DNA from: Chitinolyticbacter meiyuanensis
GTDB taxonomy: Bacteria; Pseudomonadota; Gammaproteobacteria; Burkholderiales; Chitinibacteraceae
Direction: 5' to 3'
Assembly: GCF_008033135.1 (NCBI RefSeq)
Contig: NZ_CP041335.1
Location: forward strand, 372,001-436,000
Length of the DNA stretch: 64,000 bases
In this document: piece by piece, positions 51,378-60,722 of the stretch
Numbering within the stretch: the stretch's first letter is position 1
Layout of the letters: each line of letters begins with the position of its first letter
Position numbers and translations under genes: made by a program
Notes under the pieces: generated by a model
What the model was told of the DNA's origin: nothing
Seen by the model: only the letters and a program-made list of their open reading frames with translations
The model's database searches: none

Positions 51378-53276
51378 ATGAACCAGCGACCGATTCTCAA
51401 AGCGTACCTCCGGCAGCGACAGCTGCCTCTACTCCTGCTAATTGGCGCCCTTGTCGGCGTCATTTATTGGCAAGGTCTGCCGGGAACATTTTTGTTGGAT
51501 GATTATGCAAACTTGCAATGGCTGCCTTCCTCCCCTGCCTGGGACTGGAACATCCTTTCGGAGCTTCTCGCCAAGCATGGGCGCGCTGGTCCTACTGGGC
51601 GCCCGGTCAGCCTTATAAGCTTCTATGCACAAGCCTCGAGTTGGCCTAACGATCCAGGGGCGTTTAAGGCCGTCAACATTGCGCTCCATATTGCTACTGG
51701 ATTACTAATTTATAGCCTTTTCAAGGTGGTTTTTAGTAAAGGCCATCTCAAAATAATTGATCAAAACCAAGCCGCTTTCGTAGTGGCCGTGTTATGGCTG
51801 GCCAACCCAGCCCATATTTCAACGGTGCTGTACGTTGTTCAGAGAATGACGATACTGGCAACGTTGTTCGCAATACTGGCCTGTATTGGCTACGTTTGCA
51901 TGCGAAATTCACTTCTTGAAAATAAAATCCGAAAGGCTGCTTTAATTACATTTGCCTGGGTGCTTCCTAGCCTAACACTCGCCGTACTTAGCAAAGAGAA
52001 CGGCGCAACAACTCCTCTACTGTTTTTGGCGATCGAGCTGGCATGCTACTCAAACAATAAAAATTCGCAATATGTAAGATGGCTGCGCTTTGCCTTGTTC
52101 GCTTTTCTTTGTGCGATAATTTTATATCTGAGTCAGGCGCTTTTAAATCAATACAACGGGCGCGATTTCACCCCCGTTGAACGACTGCTCACCCAATTTA
52201 GAGTTGTTTCAGAATATGTCAAGCTCTGGTTATTGCCCGCCCCCGGCCAATATAGCCTGATTCATGACGACTACATCAAATCCACCTCCCTAATTTCGCC
52301 CGCATCTACAGCAATATGCGCATTTGCAATTTCCATTGTTGCGATATCTGCGTTCATCTTTCGCAAGAAAAATACCATCTTTTTTCTTGCTGTGCTTTGG
52401 TTTTTCGCTGCGCACAGCTTGGAATCTACCTCGCTCAATCTAGAGCTCTTTTTTGAGCATCGAAATTACCTGCCTTCCGTAGGTCTGAGTGTTTTAATTG
52501 TTGCAATGCTCGATTCAATTTTATGCAAATTTCCGTCGCTGAAGCAACCTATTGCGCTGGGGGGCATCGCGATAGCTTTCTCGTGGCTCTTTATATTAGC
52601 CCTGGAAGCGCAACGCTGGTCAAATGATTTTGACCTAATTTCAACCTGGAACAAAAACCATCCCCAATCTGTGCGAATGAAGGAAATGACGGCTGTTTAT
52701 TTGGTGCTTTCGGATCGCGCAGATATCGCCTCGGACTTCGCCCATCAGTACTTTAACCAATCCAGAACGCTGCCGGCTGCCTTACTCATTTTCAATATCG
52801 CGTGTATCAATCCCAGGGTAAAACTTCTAAGTGTTGAGGAAATTAAGCCCCTTCTACGCAAGAGCCCGTTTGCTGTTCCTGTTGTTAACAACTTGTTGCA
52901 AATATCGCAAGATGCTTATGCCGAGCGGTGCGCTCTTCCCCTCACAACGGTCTTGGACTTACTCGCATCAGCCCACGAAAATCCTGTATACAGCCGTCAT
53001 ACCGAGCTTTTGATGGCTCAGGCGCACATAGCAGACAAATTAGGAGATACGAGACAAGCCGTGGCATTATTGAGGCGCGCCTTTGATGTAAGCCCTGAAC
53101 CTATCTACATGATTGCCGCCACCACGATGCTTCTCGATAGCAAAGATCCAGCAATGAGACCCCTTGCACGGGAAACATTAAGGGCCGCGGTTAAGTCACT
53201 CCGCGGTAGCACTACGCCGAGTATCGATCAAAACGCCATCAACAATCTGCAGAAAAGAATCGGTGATGAGAAATGA
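51378..53276 (+). CDS. GT-C type membrane glycosyltransferase-like protein with TPR-like tail
   Basis: This 632-residue protein has about 11 membrane helices (residues 15-420) and a C-terminal soluble helical part (about 440-625) that looks TPR-like (AHIADKLGDTRQAVALLRRAFDVSPEP). The first periplasmic loop holds an LLDDYANLQWL acidic motif, followed by NIALHIATGLLIYSLF and KENGATTPLLFL, the arrangement of PMT/TMTC GT-C enzymes that use lipid-linked sugars. It directly follows the pilin genes, so it may glycosylate pilin, as TfpO/TfpW do in other bacteria; this is inference. The DNA is AT-rich relative to its surroundings, a sign of transfer. It overlaps the next gene by 4 bases. Confidence 0.65.
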   Translation: MNQRPILKAYLRQRQLPLLLLIGALVGVIYWQGLPGTFLLDDYANLQWLPSSPAWDWNILSELLAKHGRAGPTGRPVSLISFYAQASSWPNDPGAFKAVNIALHIATGLLIYSLFKVVFSKGHLKIIDQNQAAFVVAVLWLANPAHISTVLYVVQRMTILATLFAILACIGYVCMRNSLLENKIRKAALITFAWVLPSLTLAVLSKENGATTPLLFLAIELACYSNNKNSQYVRWLRFALFAFLCAIILYLSQALLNQYNGRDFTPVERLLTQFRVVSEYVKLWLLPAPGQYSLIHDDYIKSTSLISPASTAICAFAISIVAISAFIFRKKNTIFFLAVLWFFAAHSLESTSLNLELFFEHRNYLPSVGLSVLIVAMLDSILCKFPSLKQPIALGGIAIAFSWLFILALEAQRWSNDFDLISTWNKNHPQSVRMKEMTAVYLVLSDRADIASDFAHQYFNQSRTLPAALLIFNIACINPRVKLLSVEEIKPLLRKSPFAVPVVNNLLQISQDAYAERCALPLTTVLDLLASAHENPVYSRHTELLMAQAHIADKLGDTRQAVALLRRAFDVSPEPIYMIAATTMLLDSKDPAMRPLARETLRAAVKSLRGSTTPSIDQNAINNLQKRIGDEK

Positions 53277-54154
53277 AAAAATCCATCATCCTGCCAGCAA
53301 AAAACGAATCGTTAGGCTTGGCCAAAGTACTTCCCGAACTTCGGCAACGTTTTCCCGATGCCGAGTTGATCGTGGTCGATGACGGCTCAACCGACAATAC
53401 CATCGAAATTGTGTCGCAGTATGTCGACCGGCTCGTGCGCCATCCTTACTCCAAGGGAAATGGCGCTGCGATTAAAAGCGGTGCTCGTGTCGCCACGGGC
53501 GACCTGCTGGTATTCATGGATGCTGATGGGCAGCACCAACCTGCTGACGTAGCTCGGTTGCTTGCAGAGCTTGCCGATAAACAATTGGATATGGTGGTTG
53601 GCGCCCGGGGCATGGCCTCGCAAGCTAGTCTGCATCGCGGCTTGGCCAATGTCTTTTACAACCGTTTTGCCAGCTGGGTTGCCGGGCATCGTATTCACGA
53701 CCTCACCTCCGGCATGCGCGCGGTGCGGGCCAGGCTGTTTTGCGAATTTTTGCCCTTGCTACCCAACGGTTTTTCATATCCCACAACCATTACCATGTGT
53801 TTCTTCCGGGCGGGTTACTCCGTGGGCTATCTGCCCATCGTAGCACCGCCACGGCTCGGCAAAAGTCATGTGAAGATATGGCGGGACGGGTTGCGCTTTT
53901 TGCTGATCATTTTCAAGATTGGTACGCTATTTTCGCCGCTAAAATTGTTTGCGCCAATTGCGCTGGCATTCTTTCTGACTGGACTGGGATACTATGGCTA
54001 CACCTACACCACGGTGGGCCGATTCACCAATATGTCTGGATTGCTGTTTTCCAACTCAGTACTGATTTTTCTGTTCGGTCTTGTCGCTGAGCAAATCACC
54101 AGTCTGATGTACCTTCGCAGCGCGGAGCAACATCAGGAAACTAAGCATGAATAA
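53273..54154 (+). CDS. GT2 family polyprenyl-phosphate glycosyltransferase-like protein
   Basis: This 293-residue enzyme has a GT-A fold (IILPAKNESLGLAKVLPEL, VDDGSTDNT, DADGQHQP, the DxD-like motif) with two C-terminal membrane helices (about 210-265). It resembles DPM1/GtrB-like enzymes that load a sugar on polyprenyl phosphate at the inner membrane. It overlaps the GT-C gene (ATGA), so it may make that protein's lipid-linked sugar donor. It also overlaps the next GT4 gene by 8 bases. Confidence 0.85.
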   Translation: MKKSIILPAKNESLGLAKVLPELRQRFPDAELIVVDDGSTDNTIEIVSQYVDRLVRHPYSKGNGAAIKSGARVATGDLLVFMDADGQHQPADVARLLAELADKQLDMVVGARGMASQASLHRGLANVFYNRFASWVAGHRIHDLTSGMRAVRARLFCEFLPLLPNGFSYPTTITMCFFRAGYSVGYLPIVAPPRLGKSHVKIWRDGLRFLLIIFKIGTLFSPLKLFAPIALAFFLTGLGYYGYTYTTVGRFTNMSGLLFSNSVLIFLFGLVAEQITSLMYLRSAEQHQETKHE

Positions 54155-55388
54155 GCCAAGACTGCTGGTGTGCAGTTCTACGTTCCCAATTGCTCCTGGG
54201 GATTCTGAACCACCATTTGTATATGAGCTATGCCAGCGACTGGCGCAGTGGTTTGACGTGCTCGTGCTGGTCCCTGCCCCGCCTGGACTGCCGGGCGGTG
54301 TTACCCGTATGGGCAGGTTGCGAGTGTGCCGCTATCGGTATGCACCCCGCCGCTGGCAGAGGTTGGCCTACGGTGGCGGTATGTTGCCAGCGATCCGCCG
54401 GGCGCCCTGGCTGCTCCTGTTGCTGCCGATGATGCTTTTGGCGCAACTGTTCGTATTGGCTGGTTTACTGCGGCGCTGGCCGGCCCCGCTGGTGCATGCG
54501 CACTGGCTGTTTCCGCAGGGGCTGTGTGCAGCGCTGGCGCTGGCCACGTTGCCAGCGGCTTCCCGCCCACTGCTCAAACTCACCTCGCACGGCGGCGATC
54601 TGTTTGGTTTACGTGGCCGTCTGTGGGATACCCTGCTGGCATGGGTGCTGCGGCGCAGTTCAGCGCTCGCGGTGGTGAGTACCGCCATGGCTGAGCATGC
54701 CCAACAGCGCTTTGCTCTCGCGGAGCTGCCTTGGGTGTGTTCGATGGGCGTGGACACTACCAGCCGTTTTACCCCGCCGGTAGCCGATTTGACGCGCGAG
54801 GGTTTGCTGTTTGTCGGCCGCTTGGCAGAGAAGAAGGGGCTGGATACGCTGCTGCATGCACTGGCTCTGCTGCAGCAGCACCATGGGCTGCGCCCCGGAC
54901 TGGTCATTGTGGGGGATGGCCCCGAGCGCCCGGTGCTGCAGTCTCTGGCGAATCAGCTAGGAGTGAGTGGTCAGCTGCGTTGGCATGGTCGCCGCCCTAA
55001 CGCGGAGCTGGTGGATTTTTATCGCCGTGCTGCGCTTGTGGTCATGCCCTCACGGGTGGCTAGCGACGGTGATCAGGAAGGGTTGGGGTTGGTGGCAGTG
55101 GAGGCCATGGCATGCGGCGCACTGGTACTGGCGAGCGACTTACCTGCGTTACGCGATGTGATTTGCCCCGGAGAGAATGGGTTGACGTTCGCCGCAGGCG
55201 ATGCGACGGCGCTTGCTTTTGCGTTGCAGCAGGCCCTGGCCTTGCAGCTGAGCTGCCAGGTGCGGCTGCAACAGGCGGCCGTGCAAACGGCCAGCCGCTT
55301 TGACTGGACCCGAGTGGCAAATGACTACAAATACTGGCTGTTGGGTGCCCAAAGACAACAAGGACGGCTAGAGGCAGATCGTGATTGA
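54147..55388 (+). CDS. GT4 family glycosyltransferase
   Basis: This 413-residue GT-B enzyme has the nucleotide-sugar-binding C-terminal domain with GLLFVGRLAEKKGLDTLLHAL and the EX7E-type motif DGDQEGLGLVAVEAMACG. It probably adds a sugar to a lipid-linked surface glycan from the cytoplasmic face. A large hydrophobic stretch near residues 85-110 suggests membrane association. It overlaps both neighbours. Confidence 0.88.
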   Translation: MNKPRLLVCSSTFPIAPGDSEPPFVYELCQRLAQWFDVLVLVPAPPGLPGGVTRMGRLRVCRYRYAPRRWQRLAYGGGMLPAIRRAPWLLLLLPMMLLAQLFVLAGLLRRWPAPLVHAHWLFPQGLCAALALATLPAASRPLLKLTSHGGDLFGLRGRLWDTLLAWVLRRSSALAVVSTAMAEHAQQRFALAELPWVCSMGVDTTSRFTPPVADLTREGLLFVGRLAEKKGLDTLLHALALLQQHHGLRPGLVIVGDGPERPVLQSLANQLGVSGQLRWHGRRPNAELVDFYRRAALVVMPSRVASDGDQEGLGLVAVEAMACGALVLASDLPALRDVICPGENGLTFAAGDATALAFALQQALALQLSCQVRLQQAAVQTASRFDWTRVANDYKYWLLGAQRQQGRLEADRD

Positions 55389-56223
55389 ACACATGCACCA
55401 ACTGCGTCAGCGGCTACGCAGCTGGCTGGCGCCACTGCGGCGTCTACCTCTGCATCCCCAATGGTTGCTTTCCCGCCAAGGGAAGGCGCGGCTCGCCTGG
55501 GTGCAGGCCCGCGCGCAAGGGCGCGTGCTGGATGTCGGCTGCGCTGATCAGTCCATGCGCAGTCAGCTTCCCGGGATCACCGAGTATCTTGGGTTGGATT
55601 ACCCTTCCACCGCCACGGCGCTCTATCGCACCCAGCCAGGCGTTTTTGCTGATGCGGCCTCCTTGCCTTTAGCCGACGGTGTTTTCGACACCGTGCTGCT
55701 ACTTGATGTGCTTGAGCATCTTGCCGAGCCAGAGGCTGCACTGCGTGAAGCTGGTCGGGTGCTGCGGCCCGGTGGCTCCGTACTGATCACGGTGCCGTTC
55801 TGCTACCCGCTACATGATCAACCCCACGATTATCAACGCTGGACCGAGCACGCCCTACGGCGGCGGCTGGCGCAGGCCGGCTTCGAGGTGCTCGAACTGG
55901 CCGAAGCCAGTGATGCGCACGCAGCAGCCGGGGTGACGCAGGCACTGACGCTGGGTCAGGCGGCGGTCGAGGCGCTCTCCCGACCAGGTTGGCGGCTGCT
56001 GGGCCTGCCTTTGCTGTTGGCTGGCATCGTGCTGGTCAACCTGCAGGCCTGGTGCCTCAGCCGCGTTTGGCCGGTACAGGGTCTGATGCCGGGGGCCTAC
56101 CATCTGCGCGCCCGCCGCCCGCTTGCCGTGCAGCCGGCTCCGATGCCGGCCAGCACAGCAACCATGCTCTGTAGCTTGGCCGCACCGACCGAGTGCTCGT
56201 TCCCTGCCGGGGGGCGCCAATGA
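55381..56223 (+). CDS. Class I SAM-dependent methyltransferase
   Basis: This 280-residue protein has the Methyltransf_11 SAM motif LDVGCADQSM (motif I, about residue 55) and the DTVLLLDVLEHLAEPEAAL loop. Two hydrophobic helices near the C-terminus (about 200-225) suggest membrane tethering. It may methylate a glycan or lipid intermediate. It starts at GTG 55381 inside the end of the GT4 gene, with an AGAGG site; ATG 55393 is an alternative. Confidence 0.8.
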   Translation: MIEHMHQLRQRLRSWLAPLRRLPLHPQWLLSRQGKARLAWVQARAQGRVLDVGCADQSMRSQLPGITEYLGLDYPSTATALYRTQPGVFADAASLPLADGVFDTVLLLDVLEHLAEPEAALREAGRVLRPGGSVLITVPFCYPLHDQPHDYQRWTEHALRRRLAQAGFEVLELAEASDAHAAAGVTQALTLGQAAVEALSRPGWRLLGLPLLLAGIVLVNLQAWCLSRVWPVQGLMPGAYHLRARRPLAVQPAPMPASTATMLCSLAAPTECSFPAGGRQ

Positions 56224-57383
56224 GGCTGTTGATGATTGCCTACTACTTCGCGCCCTACAGCCACGTGGCAGGGGTGCGCAGCACCAAGTTCGCCAAGTAT
56301 TGGGCAGCGGCGGGTTCCGACGTCAGCGTTTATTCAGCGAACCCGGTGTTGTATGGTGAGGCCGTCATCACCGGCCAGGACGACGGCTTGCCGGTTCGTC
56401 ACATGCATGCACCGCAGCTGGGTTCGGGACGGCTGCTCAACAAGCTGGTCTTTTTTTTGGGTGCCTGCTGGCACCTGCTACGACATGGTCGCGAGCATGA
56501 TCTGGTGTATGTGTCGGGCGCGCCGTTTTACCCATTTATCTTGGCCGCGCTGTTTGGATGGCGGCTGCCTTTTGTGCTGGATTTCCGGGATTCGTGGAGC
56601 ATGAATCCCGGTTTTGCCTATGGCCGGGGCAGGGCACGGCCGCTGCGGGCTTGGCTAGCGCGGCAAGTCGAGCGCATATCGATCCGCAGCGCGCATCTGG
56701 TTGTGTTCTGCACTCGGGTGCTGCTCGAGGAATATCGCGCCGCCTTCCCCGAGTCTTCGGCGAAGTTTGCGCTGGTGCACAACGGTTTTGATCCCGAAGA
56801 CATGGCCGGGATCGAGCCAGTGCGCGCATTTGCCGAGAAGACTTTGGTTGTATCTGGCAGTTTTTTGGTTTACATGCCAGATTTTGCAGATCTGATTGCC
56901 AAGTTTCTGCGCAACCGGCCGGATTGGCGTTTCTTGTATCTTGGACAAGAAGCATCTAGCGTGGCAAAAACAATCGAGGAATATGGCGTTGCCAAAAACT
57001 CCTTGATATTGCCTCAAATGCCAAGGCGTCAGGCTCTGGCGCATGTGGCAGGTGCAGATTTATGCTTGCTCACCACTGGCACCCCAAATGGTGTTGGCAC
57101 AAAATTCTATGAGTATATGGCCCTGCGCAAGCCTATTGCTTGTTTTGTGCCGAAAAACTCTGCAATCAAGTCTGAGTTTGAAGGCGTCGAAAATGTAGCT
57201 GCGTTTGAGCCCCCCTTTGACGTTGATGCCTTGTTTTTGGCGGAGGCATGGTTTGAAAGGAATTTGACTCGCCATTCAAAAAATCAATTTGATATGAGAA
57301 CCTATGACAGATCACGACAAGCAGAATGTCTGCTTGAAATAATGAACGGATTGATCTCGTCTCGGAAATGTAAGTATCAATGA
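56220..57383 (+). CDS. Glycosyltransferase (GT-B, GT4-like)
   Basis: This 387-residue protein has a WbuB-like N-terminal domain (MIAYYFAPYSHVAGVRSTKFAKYW) and a C-terminal domain with GVGTKFYEYMALRKPI, the donor-binding region. It probably extends the same surface glycan. The first 60% of the gene has the GC-rich composition of its neighbours, but after about 56840 it turns distinctly AT-rich to the end, suggesting a recombinant gene. The start overlaps the previous stop (ATGA). Confidence 0.82.
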   Translation: MRLLMIAYYFAPYSHVAGVRSTKFAKYWAAAGSDVSVYSANPVLYGEAVITGQDDGLPVRHMHAPQLGSGRLLNKLVFFLGACWHLLRHGREHDLVYVSGAPFYPFILAALFGWRLPFVLDFRDSWSMNPGFAYGRGRARPLRAWLARQVERISIRSAHLVVFCTRVLLEEYRAAFPESSAKFALVHNGFDPEDMAGIEPVRAFAEKTLVVSGSFLVYMPDFADLIAKFLRNRPDWRFLYLGQEASSVAKTIEEYGVAKNSLILPQMPRRQALAHVAGADLCLLTTGTPNGVGTKFYEYMALRKPIACFVPKNSAIKSEFEGVENVAAFEPPFDVDALFLAEAWFERNLTRHSKNQFDMRTYDRSRQAECLLEIMNGLISSRKCKYQ

Positions 57384-57449
57384 ATATCCGCTATACGACA
57401 GCTGCTTATCTTTGGTATGACACTTCCACAGCGCAATTTGAGGTAAGTC

Positions 57450-58283
57450 ATGCAGTTCAAACCCATCAACGATCGCCGCATCCGCTTGGCCGTGGTAGGC
57501 TTTGGCCGGATTTCGGGCAATTATTTCGACGCGCTAGTCCGTCATGCAGACCGGGCTGAGCTGACGGCTGTCTGTGACACCGCCCCCGCCGCATTGGAAG
57601 CCGCCGCCCAGCGTATGGGGGCAAGCCCTATGCCAGCCTTTATTCGCTGCTGGCCGAGGCACCCGTCGATGCCGTGGTGATGGCGACGCCCTCTGGCATC
57701 CATCCTCGGCAGACCATCCAGATCGCCCAGTCTGGCCGGCATGTGATCACTGAAAAGCCGATGGCCACCCACTGGGCGGACGGCATCGCCATGGTCGAGG
57801 CCTGCGACCAAGCGGGGGTGCGGCTGTTTGTCGTCAAGCAAAACCGGCGCAATGCCACGCTGCAATTGCTAAAGCGCTCGGTGGAAGCCGGCCGCTTCGG
57901 GCGGATTTATCAGGTTCATATGAATGTGTTCTGGACCCGGCCGCAAAGCTACTACGACCAAGCCAGATGGCGCGGCACTTGGGAGCTGGACGGCGGTGCG
58001 CTGATGAATCAGGTCAGCCACTATATCGATCTATTGGACTGGATTATTAGCCCGGTGGAGAGCGTGCACGCCTACACCAGCCACGCTGGCGCGGAATATT
58101 GAAGTGGAGGACAGTGCGGTGCTCAATCTGCGCTGGCGTTCGGGCGCGCTAGGTTCGGTGTCTGTGTCGATGCTGACCTACCCCCAAAATCTGGAAGGCT
58201 CGATCACCCTCCTGAGCGAACGCGGGACGGTTCGGGTCGGTGGGGTGGCTGTCAACGCTCTGGCGCGTGCCCTCATGAGCCGT
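57450..58283 (+). pseudogene. Broken Gfo/Idh/MocA oxidoreductase (WbpB-like)
   Basis: The pieces resemble WbpB-type UDP-sugar 3-dehydrogenases: IRLAVVGFGRISGNYFDAL (NAD site), AVVMATPSGIHPRQ, HVITEKPMA and GALMNQVSHYIDLLDW. A frameshift lies in a short G run near 57619, and a second, an extra base, at about 58081 just before an early stop; the frame resumes as RNIEVEDSAVLNLRW. The normal C-terminus after GTVRVGGVAVN is missing and the sequence jumps directly to the next gene. It cannot make a full-length enzyme unless the two indels are sequencing errors, and the truncation would remain. Confidence 0.8.
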
Positions 58284-59395
58284 ATGGAATTCATTGATCT
58301 CAAATCTCAATACCGGCAGCTCAAGGCCGATATCGATGCAGCAATCCAGCGGGTGTCGAGCATGGACAGTTCATCCTCGGGCCGGAAGTCGCGGTGCTCG
58401 AAGAAAAACTGCCCGAATATGTCGGGGCACGTCATTGCATCACCGTAGCAAATGGTACCGATGCACTGCAGATCGCGCAGATGGCCTTGGAAATCGGCCC
58501 GGGCGACGAAGTCATCAGGCCGGCCTTTTCATTCATCGCCACCGCCGAGGCCACGGCACTGCTTGGAGCGCGGCCGGTGTATGTCGATATCGATCCACTG
58601 ACATTCAATCTCGATCCCGCCTTGCTGGAGGCCGCCATCACTCCGCGAACCAAAGCCATCATCCCCGTCAGCCTGTATGGGCAGTGTGCCGATTACGATG
58701 CCATCAACGCGATCGCGGCCCGGCACGGTATTCCCGTAGTAAAGGACGCCGCGCAGAGCTTTAGCGCCACCTACAAGGGCCGGAAAAGCGGCAACTTGAC
58801 GACGATTGCCTGCACCAGCTTTTTCCCGAGTATGCCCTTGGGCTGCGATGGCGATGGCGATGGCGATGGCGGGGCGATTTTCACGAACGATGAAGGGCTG
58901 GCCAAGGCCATGCGGCAGATTGCTCGCCACGGCCAAGAGCGGCATTATCACCACGTTCGGGTGGGGGTCAACAGCCGGCTGGATACCCTGCAAGCCGCCA
59001 TCCTGTTGCCTAAGCTGGCCGTCCTGGACAATGAAATCGTGGCTCGGCAGCAGGTGAACGCAGCCTATCAGCATTGGCTGTTTGCTGCGGGTGGCCCGGA
59101 CACGATGCTGAAGCTGCCGGTGGTGTTGCCGGAAAACCAGAGCGCCTGGGCGCAGTACACGGTGCAGAGCGCCTGTCGGGAAAAGATCCAGAGGGCCCTG
59201 CAGGAGCAAGGTATCCCCACCGCTGTGCATTACCCTTTGCCCCTCCACCGGCAACCCGCCGTTGCCGACCCCGCGATCACCGCCGCCGTCAGCGAAAGTG
59301 TCGCCCACGAGGTCGTGAGCCTGCCCATGCATCCTTATCTGCAGCAGGACGAGGTCGCCAGAATTGCCAAGGCTATCCACGGTGTGGCGACTTAG
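58284..59395 (+). pseudogene. Broken DegT/DnrJ/EryC1 aminotransferase (WbpE-like) lacking its PLP lysine
   Basis: The N-terminus EFIDLKSQYRQLKADIDAAIQRV is followed by a one-base deletion at about 58355 after which the frame continues LEHGQFILGPEVAVLEEKL-like and on to the end. In the active site FFPSKPLGCYGDGGA, the Lys is Met (ATG at 58832-58834) and CYGDGG has become CDGDGDGDGG through a four-unit GATGGC repeat. Without the lysine no Schiff base to PLP can form. The usual role would be making UDP-amino sugars for the surface glycan. Confidence 0.85.
58847..58870 (+). repeat. GATGGC x4 microsatellite in the aminotransferase
   Basis: Four tandem GATGGC units encode DGDGDGDG immediately after the mutated active-site lysine position. 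The normal family sequence would need one unit. Confidence 0.85.
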
Positions 59396-60722
59396 GCACA
59401 CGCCCGGGCTGGGCGTGGTCGGCTGGTTGCAGGGGGGGGGCAGGCGCTTGGGCGAGTGGCTTGCCCGCCTGCGCCGGAACACCGCTGCCATGAGTGTGGC
59501 GGTCCTCACACTGGGCACCGCAGTGGCCCAAGCTATCAGCGTTTCGGCAATGCCGGTGCTGTCGCGGCTGTACGCGCCGGCCGAATTCGGGCTGCTGGCA
59601 ATGTTCATGGCGGTGGTGGCGGTCGTAGCCACCCTAGTCACCCTGCGTTACGAAGTTCACATCGTCGCGGCCAAGGACGAGACGGCAGCCAGAGAGCTGG
59701 CGTGCCTCAGTCTGCTGCTCGCTGGCAGCCTTGGCGTCGTGGTCAGCCTTGCCGGTTGGGTATTGCCAGCTGCTTGGCAACAGGCGCTGGGGCTTGGTGC
59801 CCTGCACACCTGGTTGCCTTGGGCCTGTCTGACCGGCGTCCTGATTGCAGCCAGTGCGGTCACCATTGCCTGGTTGAACCGCCGTCAGGCCTACCGGCTG
59901 ATCGCGCGGTTGCGCGTCTGTCAGAGTCTGCTGTTCTGCGGGGGGGCGATCCTGCTCGGCTTGAGTGCAATCGGCCACGGGCTGATGTTCGCGCAGATCG
60001 CCGCTGCTACCCTGGTCCTGCTATGGGTCGTCTCTGTCCTGCCACGGCCCGGTGTAGCTGATCTGCGTGCAATCGGCACTGTAGCTGCGCAGTACCGTAG
60101 CGCACCGCGTTACATGCTGCCCACAGCCTTGCTGGATGTGGTAACGATGCAGTTGCCGGTCGTATTGATCGCGACCTGGTACGGGGCAACCGAGGCCGGG
60201 CAGTTCAGCCTCGCCTGGCGGGTGCTGGTCCTGCCGGCGGCGTTGATCGGCGCGGCGGTCGGCCAGGTTTTTTTTCAGCGTTTTGCCGCCGCCTGGCCCG
60301 ATGCCAAGGCTGCCCGCTCGTTGCTGTTCAGTGCCTGGAAAACCTTGGCGCTCGCCGGTGTGTTGCCGATGCTCTTGATGGTTCTGTTTGGCGAAGCCCT
60401 GTTTTCGCTGGTATTCGGGGATGCCTGGGCCGAGGCCGGAAAGATGGCTGCCGTACTGGCGCCGATGATTTTTGCCTCGCTGATCCATTCGCCGACGTCC
60501 ACCACGGCGATCGTGCTGGGCGTGCAGAAGCAGGTGCTGCACTTGGCGATTCTGGTGCTGATCTACCGGCCACTTTCGCTGTATGTGGGTTGGCGCCTGG
60601 ATGATATTTACCTCGGTCTGCTGCTTTATTCCGTACTCGAAATCGGCCAGATCGTCTTTTTTCAATGGCTGGTTTTGCAAAAAATAAAGTCCGGCATGCG
60701 CAAACAAGGGGGCGATCAATGA
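59382..60722 (+). CDS. Polysaccharide flippase (Wzx/MATE-like)
   Basis: This membrane protein (about 446 residues from GTG 59382, or 410 from ATG 59490) has about 12 helices and the Wzx/oligosaccharide-flippase pattern ([25 protein letters not shown]). It should move lipid-linked repeat units across the inner membrane. The GTG start overlaps the aminotransferase stop; translation from it must cross eight Gs at 59432-59439, and a change of tract length would shift the frame before the first helix. The ATG at 59490 lies after the tract and would escape this. Stop overlaps rfbF (ATGA). Confidence 0.82.
   Translation: MWRLRHTPGLGVVGWLQGGGRRLGEWLARLRRNTAAMSVAVLTLGTAVAQAISVSAMPVLSRLYAPAEFGLLAMFMAVVAVVATLVTLRYEVHIVAAKDETAARELACLSLLLAGSLGVVVSLAGWVLPAAWQQALGLGALHTWLPWACLTGVLIAASAVTIAWLNRRQAYRLIARLRVCQSLLFCGGAILLGLSAIGHGLMFAQIAAATLVLLWVVSVLPRPGVADLRAIGTVAAQYRSAPRYMLPTALLDVVTMQLPVVLIATWYGATEAGQFSLAWRVLVLPAALIGAAVGQVFFQRFAAAWPDAKAARSLLFSAWKTLALAGVLPMLLMVLFGEALFSLVFGDAWAEAGKMAAVLAPMIFASLIHSPTSTTAIVLGVQKQVLHLAILVLIYRPLSLYVGWRLDDIYLGLLLYSVLEIGQIVFFQWLVLQKIKSGMRKQGGDQ
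59432..59439 (+). repeat. Eight-G homopolymer near the flippase start
   Basis: Eight consecutive Gs lie between two possible start codons of the flippase gene, the type of tract used for slipped-strand phase variation in Neisseriales. Confidence 0.8.

Noticed and set aside
57384..57449. Possible short gene before the broken oxidoreductase
   Set aside because: The frame has no ribosome site and runs into the oxidoreductase in the wrong frame.
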